Translations under genes and position numbers: made by a program
NCBI GenBank assembly: GCA_964452105.1
Contig: CAYVLI010000139.1
Coordinates: 1 to 6,888, forward strand
DNA length: 6,888 nt
Origin: CAYVLI01 sp964452105 [NCBI: uncultured Nitrospinota bacterium]
Lineage (GTDB): Bacteria; JAUXIQ01
Direction: 5' to 3'
The notes under the pieces: generated by a model
What the model was told of the DNA's origin: nothing
Seen by the model: the letters and a program-made list of their open reading frames with translations, nothing else
Database searches by the model: none
Shown: positions 1-6,005 of the stretch, one piece after another
Layout: each line of letters opens with the position of its first letter
Numbering within the stretch: the stretch's first letter is position 1

Positions 1-88
1 TGTACTGGGAGGATTCTGCGCCCCAGCTTATGAGGATGGCAGCCCCCATGATTATGGGAAAAGTCCATAATGCGTCGATGGGCTGCAT
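1..88 (-). CDS. N-terminal fragment of a membrane protein, probably a CaCA-type Na+/Ca2+ antiporter
   Basis: The reading frame starts at an ATG at 88 and runs off the left edge, so only 29 residues are visible. They begin MQPIDALWTF and continue as a hydrophobic helix (about residues 8-21, PIIMGAAILISWGA) followed by ESSQY. A first helix ending in WGAE then xxQ recalls the start of bacterial CaCA-family exchangers, which move Na+ or H+ against Ca2+ across the inner membrane; this is from memory of the family, not a search. Three in-frame ATGs stand in tandem at 94, 91 and 88. I chose the last because GGAGG at 99-95 is then 6 nt upstream, the normal distance. The gene is divergent from the glycosyltransferase at 328 and need not be related to it. 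That a membrane protein starts here is fairly safe; the antiporter identity is tentative. Confidence 0.55.
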   Translation of the reverse strand, partial: MQPIDALWTFPIIMGAAILISWGAESSQY

Positions 89-94
89 CATCAT

Positions 95-99
95 CCTCC
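95..99 (-). promoter_or_regulatory. Ribosome binding site that decides the start of the left-edge gene
   Basis: Read on the minus strand, GGAGG is followed directly by ATGATGATG. Spacing is 0, 3 or 6 nt to the three successive ATGs. Only the third, at 88, has standard spacing, so it is the preferred start. Confidence 0.55.
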
Positions 100-327
100 A
101 GGAGCGACCTGCGCTGCGTTTCTTTTCATCCGGGCCTCGTAGTCGATGCGATTATTACATGAAATCTCCGAATTCACTCTCTCAAGATAATAGCACAACT
201 GCAAGAGGGCAAACATGTCAGCCGAAATAAAGGGAAGGGACAGACCGGATTTTCAACTTAAACATGGAAAAGAGTTGTCTTAGGGCGGAGTTTTATTCTA
301 CAATCCATGAAATCTTCATCAGATTAG
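100..327. other. Divergent intergenic region
   Basis: This stretch separates the leftward membrane-protein gene from the rightward glycosyltransferase gene and should hold both promoters. No start with a good Shine-Dalgarno sequence supports a gene in it. I see no strong sigma-70 promoter on the minus strand and only a weak one on the plus strand (TTGTCT at 275-280, TACAAT at 299-304). A 10-bp direct repeat, CATGAAATCT, occurs at 158-167 and 306-315; it may be chance. Confidence 0.5.
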
Positions 328-1899
328 ATGCGCTCTCGGCAAAAAAATCATGAGCTGAAAAAAATGGCTTCTCTTAAGGAAGAAAAAAATCTTATCCTGA
401 TATTCGGGCTTGCCCTGGCTTTGAGGCTCTTAATGGTCAAATGGACCTATGTCATGGCCAACGACGGTATCACATATATAACCATGGCCAGGGATTTTTT
501 CTCAGGCGATTTCGCCGCCTTTGCAAAAGAAAACTCTCACCCTCTCTACCCTATTTTTATTGGAATAATACAAAAATTGATACCCGACTGGGAGCTGGCA
601 GGCAAAATGGTATCTGCCATCAGCGGCTCTCTATTGCTAATACCTTTCTATGTCTGGGGCAGAAGAAACTTCGGGGAAAAAGCGACATTATATGCGGCGC
701 TGTTTCTAATATTGAATCCATATCACGTCCGATATTCGGCGGATGTAATAACCGAATCCACCTACATGTTTTTTTTCTTTCTGGCGGTGATATTCAGTGC
801 AGATGCTGTATCAAAAAAGGGACTTATCCTCTTTTTTTACTCCGGCCTGTTTATAGGCCTGGCTTATCACACCCGGCCCGAGGGCCTTCTTTTAGTTCTC
901 CCGCTTGTAGCATGGACTCTGTTCTCTAAATTTCCCTCCTTGAGGCTGAAAACAGCAGCCCTCTTAATTCTGCTTCTCACCCTCTTCGTTGTCGCTTCGC
1001 CTTATCTACTGTACCTGCACGCCAACTATGGGAGATGGCTTCTGACGGGCAAGTATGATGTGAGGAGAATAACGGGTATTGAAAATGTACCCACCGTAAC
1101 GCTGCCCACTGTTATACACAAGGGAAATGAGGTTAAAAATATAGAAAACCCCCAAAAGAAAGCCGTTAACAAATTATATGCGGCTACCAGGAACAACCTG
1201 GGGCATCTTGCATACCTTGGGAAGAGATTTGCTGTAACCTTTCATCCACTCATGACGCTGCTCCTCCTCTATGGCATCTTCAGGAAAAAAATTCAATGGA
1301 CAGGACAAAAAACAAACTTATATCTGCTCTCGGTTATAGTGATTTACCTCGTAGTCCTTTTCAGACTTCATATGGTCTATGATTGGTTCGGTAGAAGGCA
1401 CGCCCTTCCCATCGCCGTGTTAGCCACGTACTGGGCCGGCGTAGGCTTTTTATATTTTGTAGAATGGCTGAAAAGGTTTGCCGACGTTGAAAAAGCCGAT
1501 CTCGGCTCTCACGGTAAAAAGGTAGCGGCATTATGTCTTATAACGGTTATTCTGATTATGTCACCCAAGACGCTTAAACCGCAGAGGAGGGACAAGTTAC
1601 CCGAAAAAAGAGCGGGCCTGTGGCTCAAGGAGATCAGCGATAAGCCGCCTGTCATCATAAGTAATATGGGCCGCATCTCCTTCTATGCAGGGGGTATTAA
1701 TCACGTTCCTCCTTTCGGAAACTATGAGCATTTGATTCGCTACTGCCTGGAAAATGGAGTGGATTACATCGTGTTTAATGAAGATTTAAAAGAAATATAT
1801 CCTGATTTTCCCGATAAAGAGCAGAACAGCAAGCTAAATCTGGTACATAGCGAAGGAGGCGGAAAAGAAGAAAAAGTATCGGTGTATCGAGTAAGATAA
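328..1899 (+). CDS. GT-C fold membrane glycosyltransferase (GT39/PMT_2-like)
   Basis: A 523-residue polytopic membrane protein of the ArnT/PMT-like class. Such enzymes take a sugar from a polyprenyl-phosphate donor and attach it to a lipid, glycan or protein on the outer face of the inner membrane. After a basic tail and a first helix (about 20-37), the first outer loop carries NDGITYI with Asp46, the site of the usual acidic catalytic residue. HPLYP follows at 71-75. A second acidic pair, Asp139 and Glu143, lies in SADVITE, and TRPEG (182-186) is the motif typical of this group. Further helices cover about 207-230, 307-318, 331-346, 359-377 and 398-411, and RRHALP (356-361) matches the late arginine motif. 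Residues 430-523 form a soluble tail. A stop codon at 325-327 makes 328 the first possible start. ATG 364 (Met13) is an alternative, and neither has a strong ribosome binding site. The gene is alone on its strand. The acceptor and sugar cannot be told. Confidence 0.85.
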   Translation: MRSRQKNHELKKMASLKEEKNLILIFGLALALRLLMVKWTYVMANDGITYITMARDFFSGDFAAFAKENSHPLYPIFIGIIQKLIPDWELAGKMVSAISGSLLLIPFYVWGRRNFGEKATLYAALFLILNPYHVRYSADVITESTYMFFFFLAVIFSADAVSKKGLILFFYSGLFIGLAYHTRPEGLLLVLPLVAWTLFSKFPSLRLKTAALLILLLTLFVVASPYLLYLHANYGRWLLTGKYDVRRITGIENVPTVTLPTVIHKGNEVKNIENPQKKAVNKLYAATRNNLGHLAYLGKRFAVTFHPLMTLLLLYGIFRKKIQWTGQKTNLYLLSVIVIYLVVLFRLHMVYDWFGRRHALPIAVLATYWAGVGFLYFVEWLKRFADVEKADLGSHGKKVAALCLITVILIMSPKTLKPQRRDKLPEKRAGLWLKEISDKPPVIISNMGRISFYAGGINHVPPFGNYEHLIRYCLENGVDYIVFNEDLKEIYPDFPDKEQNSKLNLVHSEGGGKEEKVSVYRVR

Positions 1900-1922
1900 T
1901 TTCGTAGGGGAATACTTTTTTA

Positions 1923-2279
1923 TTATTCCTGCTGCGCTCCCTCCACTAATTTCTTTATCTTCCACTCCAGAATAGCTTGCTTCTGTGCAAGGAGCATCTC
2001 GTTATCGGATAGCCTGGATACGATCGTGGAGAAATGGATGAGCATGAGGAGGACGAAGGTGAAGGATACCAGGAATATGAGCGTCAGGTAATATATACCC
2101 AGGGCTTCGCCGAGAACATTGATTAACGTCGGCCACAAACTCAACAGGATGATGACCGCTCCCATGGCCAACCACAGAATGGAATACTCCACCTTCAGCT
2201 TCCTCTTTCTGACAAGAGTCACGACCGACCATATCAGCACCAGGCTGATACAGGCTATGATTATGCGCAGACTAATCAT
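1923..2279 (-). CDS. DUF2304-type small membrane protein
   Basis: A 118-residue protein with three predicted membrane helices (about 3-22, 33-49 and 62-82) and a charged, probably coiled-coil C-terminus (about 84-114). The basic stretch RKRKLKVEYSILWL (24-37) after helix 1, the length and the C-terminal helix all fit the DUF2304 family. In many genomes that family sits directly beside DPM1-like family 2 glycosyltransferases; its biochemical role is not established. Here it is the last gene of the minus-strand set. Its ATG lies inside the end of the GT2 gene (8-nt overlap, ATGATTAG), so the two are very likely translated together. A good Shine-Dalgarno sequence, GGAGGG, sits 7 nt before the start. 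Its stop is 23 bp from the stop of the converging glycosyltransferase gene. By inference it anchors or assists the GT2 enzyme at the membrane. Confidence 0.82.
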   Translation of the reverse strand: MISLRIIIACISLVLIWSVVTLVRKRKLKVEYSILWLAMGAVIILLSLWPTLINVLGEALGIYYLTLIFLVSFTFVLLMLIHFSTIVSRLSDNEMLLAQKQAILEWKIKKLVEGAQQE

Positions 2280-3006
2280 TTAATATCCCTCCGACATTCC
2301 GCTCCTCTCCCATTCTCATGAGTATGGAGAGGATAACCTTAATCATGTAGTAGGCTTGTTTTAATCCCTTGATGGAGCTCGCTCCATCCTCGCGCTTCTT
2401 CATTTTAACCGGTACTTCTTTAATCCTCATATTATTCTTGTGCAAAATGACCAGTGATTCGACCTCCGGATAATCGCGGGGGAACTCATGACACAATACT
2501 TCGACGGCATCGCGGTTCAACGCCACAAAACCGGAGGTGGCGTCGGTTATTTTTTGTTTTATCATCCATGACACGATGGTGGATAAAATCCTGGTCCCTG
2601 CTTTCCTCAAAATCTGTGGCTCATAATTGCCTTCGCTTAAATACCTGGAGCCTATTGCTAAATCCGTCTCTCCATTGAGAACAGGCTCAGCGAGCCTGGC
2701 AGCCTCCTCCGGCGGATGCTGTCCATCACCATCAAGCCTTATCACTATATCGTAACCCATTTCCAGAGCAAATTTATACCCTGTCTGAACCGCTCCTCCG
2801 ATACCCAGGTTATAAGGGAGTGAAAGAACGTTGATGCCCATCTTTTCAGCCACTTCTCCGGTACTATCCGTGGACCCGTCATCAACCACTGCTATGTCTT
2901 CACCTATAAACTCCCTTCTTGCTTCCTTAATAAGGTCACATAGATTACTCCCCTCGTTGTAAGCAGGAATTATGATCAACATGCTTTTTTTTGCACTATT
3001 TTCCAT
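2272..3006 (-). CDS. Family 2 glycosyltransferase, DPM1-like polyprenyl-phosphate sugar transferase
   Basis: A 244-residue GT-A fold enzyme of glycosyltransferase family 2. Enzymes of this type move a sugar from a nucleotide-sugar to dolichyl or undecaprenyl phosphate on the cytoplasmic side, giving the donor that GT-C enzymes use outside. The nucleotide-binding start is PAYNEG (14-19), then VVDDGSTDST (40-49). The metal-binding DxD is Asp92-x-Asp94 in RLDGDGQHPP. TDATSGFVALNR (144-155) is the acceptor-side motif of DPM1-like members, and VKMKKREDGASS (200-211) matches their basic C-terminal motif. There are no C-terminal membrane helices, unlike GtrB-type relatives; the overlapping DUF2304 gene may supply that function. 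The start ATG is 17 nt after the stop of the GT-C gene and has only a weak site (GAGAG). The sugar is unknown: DPM1-like sequence does not prove mannose. Confidence 0.9.
   Translation of the reverse strand: MENSAKKSMLIIIPAYNEGSNLCDLIKEARREFIGEDIAVVDDGSTDSTGEVAEKMGINVLSLPYNLGIGGAVQTGYKFALEMGYDIVIRLDGDGQHPPEEAARLAEPVLNGETDLAIGSRYLSEGNYEPQILRKAGTRILSTIVSWMIKQKITDATSGFVALNRDAVEVLCHEFPRDYPEVESLVILHKNNMRIKEVPVKMKKREDGASSIKGLKQAYYMIKVILSILMRMGEERNVGGILND
2287..2292 (-). promoter_or_regulatory. Ribosome binding site of the DUF2304 gene
   Basis: GGAGGG on the minus strand, 7 nt before ATG 2279 and wholly inside the last codons of the upstream GT2 gene. It shows that the small gene has its own strong initiation signal despite the overlap. 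Confidence 0.6.
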
Positions 3007-3023
3007 GACGCTCTCTATAATCT

Positions 3024-4481
3024 CTATTTATCTATCCGCCATATAATGACATCCTTGTTTTCAAATACAGGTTTGAAGTGTCGAAAAGTTGAAATTTTCT
3101 GTACAAACGTCTTTGGATAACCGCCAAAGTGTCTGACTCTCGAATCATCATAAATTCTTCCTTTTTCCATAAAAATATAATCAATATCATAAATACTTAA
3201 AATATCTATTGCTTCCTTTTCATCAGCTTTCCAGAATAGATAGGGCATCTCCATAAGAGATAGATATGAATTCCACAACACGTGCCTGTTGGTATAATAA
3301 GCCAGCCTGTTTTTTGTGCTCATAATATGAGCGCTATCGGGAGTGTTTCGATTCACAAATTCGTAACCATCCTTAATATCTTGAGGAATTATTCTTTTTT
3401 CATACACGTAATATGTGCTGCCAACAAATTGAACGAACAACATGATAATCAAAGCATTACGTAACCATTTTGTCTTTAATGAAGCGATACCCAGGGAAGA
3501 AATAACCGCCAACATTGGAAGAATCGGTGATAAATACCTTATGATCAAGCCATGACGAAAGAAATATAAAAACAATATTAAATAGGCAAAAATAGATATA
3601 AGTAAAAAAGAATCTTTCTTCGAATATTTTTTGTTTAGAATGTATAACCCTATAGAAAAGAGCATGACAATACCCAAATATTTAACGATGTTCAATGGTT
3701 GCTCTACTATATTAGCCTGGTCATAGAAGAATATCGGTATGTCTTTGGAAACATATTCAGGTGAAGGGGATAGACTCTCGAACCGGTATAAAAAGTCGAA
3801 GGAATAATTTTTAATCCGAAAAGTTATATCTGGTAAATTTATTACAATAGAAATGCTTGCAAACATAAGCAATGCTTTGATTTTTGCTGCAAACCTACTT
3901 TCCGCAAGATAAGCAACGAGAAACGCATATGGCAAAATTAAAAAATAAGCATTCCTCTTGGTTAAAAGCATGGCTCCCATCGCAAGACCAGCCCAAAAAA
4001 AGCGTTTCTGGATCAATAACAAAAAGCAGAGAGCAGAAAAAACAGCAATGGGAATATCTATATGGAGAATTATAGACAAGCTGACCGTTAAGGGAACGGT
4101 GGCAATAATCAGAGCGCTGTAAAAGGCCTCTCTTATGCCATAAATTTCCAATGCGATCAGAGATGTTATTATAATCAAGAAGAAATAATAAAAAGATTGA
4201 TATAATTGAGCCGTTTTTGGCGAAGGCCCGCCCATCAATTTCCATAGATAAGCTAATCCATAATGCCATAAAGGAGCGTTTACGTATGGCAGATGTGTGT
4301 TATCATAAGCATCGAAAAGCGGGTCATACATGGGGCGTTCACCCGTATCATAAATCTGCCTGGCCATACGATAATGAAACGTTTCATCGCCTAAGGAGAG
4401 ATCGGACTTAACGCCCGAAAGAAAGACCACGGCGGATGCCAGCAGAGATATAATAATGATACTTTTGAAGGATTGTTCCAA
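3024..4481 (-). CDS. AT-rich GT-C membrane glycosyltransferase (GT39/PMT-like)
   Basis: A polytopic membrane protein of 485 residues from TTG 4481 (492 from TTG 4502). I prefer 4481: AGGAG lies 10 nt upstream, and a good promoter at 4517-4544 would place the mRNA start near 4510, almost on top of 4502. No in-frame ATG occurs before residue 39. Numbered from 4481, the first outer loop holds LGDETFHYRMA with Asp32 and Glu33, the acidic pair expected at the GT-C active site. PLWHYGL (70-76) corresponds to the HPLYP region, HIDIP (140-144) gives the second acidic site (Asp142), and TKRNA (174-178) stands where TRPEG is usual. RYLSPILPM (315-323) is the late arginine motif. The C-terminal ~125 residues are soluble. 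Composition is odd: sampled lines between 3060 and 4080 are about 23-32% G+C against about 48-57% in sampled lines of neighbouring genes, suggesting separate origin. By inference it uses the lipid-linked sugar made by the GT2 enzyme downstream. Confidence 0.85.
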   Translation of the reverse strand: MEQSFKSIIIISLLASAVVFLSGVKSDLSLGDETFHYRMARQIYDTGERPMYDPLFDAYDNTHLPYVNAPLWHYGLAYLWKLMGGPSPKTAQLYQSFYYFFLIIITSLIALEIYGIREAFYSALIIATVPLTVSLSIILHIDIPIAVFSALCFLLLIQKRFFWAGLAMGAMLLTKRNAYFLILPYAFLVAYLAESRFAAKIKALLMFASISIVINLPDITFRIKNYSFDFLYRFESLSPSPEYVSKDIPIFFYDQANIVEQPLNIVKYLGIVMLFSIGLYILNKKYSKKDSFLLISIFAYLILFLYFFRHGLIIRYLSPILPMLAVISSLGIASLKTKWLRNALIIMLFVQFVGSTYYVYEKRIIPQDIKDGYEFVNRNTPDSAHIMSTKNRLAYYTNRHVLWNSYLSLMEMPYLFWKADEKEAIDILSIYDIDYIFMEKGRIYDDSRVRHFGGYPKTFVQKISTFRHFKPVFENKDVIIWRIDK

Positions 4482-4491
4482 CCTGGAGCGG

Positions 4492-4496
4492 CTCCT
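4492..4496 (-). promoter_or_regulatory. Ribosome binding site supporting the TTG 4481 start
   Basis: AGGAG on the minus strand, 10 nt before TTG 4481. The competing TTG at 4502 has no purine-rich site upstream. The spacing is slightly long, so the choice is likely rather than certain. Confidence 0.45.
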
Positions 4497-4516
4497 ATGC
4501 AAGCGACTTCGGTAGG

Positions 4517-4544
4517 ATTATAAGGAAAGAGTAACCCGCATCAA
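4517..4544 (-). promoter_or_regulatory. Sigma-70-like promoter before the AT-rich glycosyltransferase gene
   Basis: On the minus strand, a -35 TTGATG (4544-4539) and a perfect -10 TATAAT (4522-4517) are 16 nt apart. They lie in the gap after the radical SAM gene. The expected start of transcription is near 4510, leaving a leader of about 30 nt that contains AGGAG and TTG 4481. The last three genes could thus be transcribed apart from the radical SAM pair. A 6-bp inverted repeat (4527-4532 with 4544-4549) overlaps it. Confidence 0.4.
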
Positions 4545-4565
4545 CTCTTCAGAAATAGTTGACAA

Positions 4566-5990
4566 TTAATTCTCTCGTTTGAAAACGTATCGCTTCATAA
4601 AACCCGTAAAATTATGAAAGTTGTTTTTTATATCCAGAGCGCTGTTCAGTACCTTAAGCCGACGTATAATATAGGAAGGCCTTAGATAATAAGATCTATA
4701 GCCCCTCACCATCGCATCATGGATTTCCTGGCCAGTTAAATCGGGATAGTTGTAAACCGGAAACCTGGCAGGATCATACATGCTCCAATCATCAGTAGTG
4801 AGATATCCATTACTCTTAAGGATGTCATAAAACTCTGTTCCCGGGTGCGGCGTTGCAATACCCAAGGTTATTATATCCGGTTTGATTTTCATAGCAAATT
4901 CTATGGTTTCTTTCATGGTATCCTTGTTCTCACCCGGCAGCCCCAGCATAAAATAGACCAGCACTTGCATTCTGGCCGCCTGAACCATTTTTACTGCCCT
5001 TTCCACTATTTCCGGGGTTACGTTCTTCTTGATGGTTTTGAGAATTTCAAGGTTGGCGCTTTCTGCCCCTATGCTGATGCTGTGGCAGCCGGCTCTTTTC
5101 ATTTTATCCACTAAGTCTTCCGTGATTTTATCGGCCCTGGAATTACAGAACCAGGTCAGATCGAGCTTCTCGCTTATCATGCAGTCGAGGAGCCGGGTGC
5201 ACCATTGCTGGTCGTTGGTTATTCCGCAATCGAAGAACCTCACTTCTTTCACACCTATATCTACTAAATGTCTCAATTCCTCCATCAGGTGGCCTACCGT
5301 ACGCTTTCTGAACCTGGTGTAAAACGGGGAGGAACAGTATATGCACGCATTAACGCAACCCCTGGTACCGTAAGTTATGGTCATAGGCGAGCGTTTCATC
5401 ATAGGGTCCCTGTACATTTGCAAAGGAAGCTCATCGTGAGCGGGGAATCCAAATTCGTTTAGATTCTCGCATATCGGATGCGGGTGATTGCGGTGGATGT
5501 TCCCATTCTCACCCTTATAGGCTATACCGTTCACATCCTGGGGTCTGCAATCATTCTTCATAAGCTCCAGTACGGGAAACTCAGACTCGCTATAAACGGC
5601 GATATCGAGATGCGCGCTATCTCGCAGCGTCTGCTCAGGACATGCGGTTATATGTGTGCCGACGGCAGCGGTCATAATGTCAGATGAAACGTTCTTGGCT
5701 ACTTCCGCCACTTTAACGTCATGGTAAATTGTCGGCGTGGAGGTGGTGAAAACGACGCATCGCGGAGAAGCGTCCTTTATCACATCTTTTAACTGGTCAA
5801 ACGATGCGCGATGAGTGTTAGCATCGTATATTTTAGAGCTGACCCCATGCTTTCTGAGGAGCCCTGATATTATCATCAAATCGAGAGGGGGCCACGCAAA
5901 GTCTGTCTTACATGTACCCATGCTGCCCAGCGTCCTTAAATTTCCCATTTCGCTTTTAGGCGGCGGTTCTACAAGCAATACATCTACCAT
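4566..5990 (-). CDS. B12-binding-domain radical SAM protein (class B methyltransferase-like)
   Basis: A complete 474-residue protein. Residues 1 to about 150 form the cobalamin-binding-type domain: MVDVLLVEPP at the start, WPPLDLMIISGLLRKHG (33-49), GTHITACPE (111-119) and YSESEF (133-138), as in the BchE-like class, which lacks the classical DxHxxG motif. The radical SAM barrel begins near 205, with CxxxCxxC at Cys212, Cys216 and Cys219 (GCVNACIYC) for the [4Fe-4S] cluster that splits S-adenosylmethionine. Later motifs are FFD (252-254), GAESAN (308-313), FMLGLPGE (347-354) and PHPGTEF (381-387). About 70 residues follow, with basic and aromatic clusters near the end. Family members methylate unreactive carbons or rearrange rings of lipids, tetrapyrroles or natural products; the substrate here is unknown. 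It follows a paralogous gene by 15 nt with a strong ribosome binding site, so the two form an operon. The glycosyltransferase gene starts about 85 bp further on. Confidence 0.88.
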   Translation of the reverse strand: MVDVLLVEPPPKSEMGNLRTLGSMGTCKTDFAWPPLDLMIISGLLRKHGVSSKIYDANTHRASFDQLKDVIKDASPRCVVFTTSTPTIYHDVKVAEVAKNVSSDIMTAAVGTHITACPEQTLRDSAHLDIAVYSESEFPVLELMKNDCRPQDVNGIAYKGENGNIHRNHPHPICENLNEFGFPAHDELPLQMYRDPMMKRSPMTITYGTRGCVNACIYCSSPFYTRFRKRTVGHLMEELRHLVDIGVKEVRFFDCGITNDQQWCTRLLDCMISEKLDLTWFCNSRADKITEDLVDKMKRAGCHSISIGAESANLEILKTIKKNVTPEIVERAVKMVQAARMQVLVYFMLGLPGENKDTMKETIEFAMKIKPDIITLGIATPHPGTEFYDILKSNGYLTTDDWSMYDPARFPVYNYPDLTGQEIHDAMVRGYRSYYLRPSYIIRRLKVLNSALDIKNNFHNFTGFMKRYVFKREN

Positions 5991-5998
5991 CCTGGTTT

Positions 5999-6005
5999 CC
6001 TTCCT
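5999..6005 (-). promoter_or_regulatory. Ribosome binding site of the complete radical SAM gene
   Basis: AGGAAGG on the minus strand starts immediately after the upstream TAA and lies 8 nt before ATG 5990. It confirms that start and the tight coupling of the two radical SAM genes. Confidence 0.6.

Noticed and set aside
91-216. 41-codon minus-strand frame ending at the TGA overlapping the ATGATGATG run
   Set aside because: The overlap suggests coupling, but its ATG at 216 has no ribosome binding site and the peptide is unlike a known protein or leader. An internal ATG at 129 with GAGG nearby would leave only 12 codons.
30-230. 66-codon plus-strand open frame
   Set aside because: It is antisense to the membrane-protein start at 88, has no good ribosome binding site and encodes no recognisable protein.
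275-304. Possible promoter for the plus-strand GT-C gene (TTGTCT, 18 nt, TACAAT)
   Set aside because: The -35 matches only half of the consensus; too weak to call as a feature.
158-315. 10-bp direct repeat CATGAAATCT (158-167 and 306-315)
   Set aside because: Two copies only, 148 bp apart, with no symmetry or other site features; a chance match is plausible.
264-353. Short plus-strand frame beginning MEKSCLRAEF ahead of the GT-C gene
   Set aside because: 29 codons, no ribosome binding site and overlap with the better-supported gene start.
1909-1929. Possible bidirectional terminator between the converging genes (GGAATA pairing with TATTCC)
   Set aside because: The stem is only 6 bp and AT-rich, the T run is in the loop, and it overlaps a stop codon.
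3895-4269. 124-codon minus-strand open frame inside the AT-rich glycosyltransferase gene
   Set aside because: A shadow of the membrane protein in another frame; the main frame is continuous and carries all family motifs.
4527-4549. Inverted repeat AAGAGT/ACTCTT after the radical SAM gene
   Set aside because: A 6-bp stem with an 11-nt loop and only a short U-rich tail; it could be chance and is not a convincing terminator or operator.
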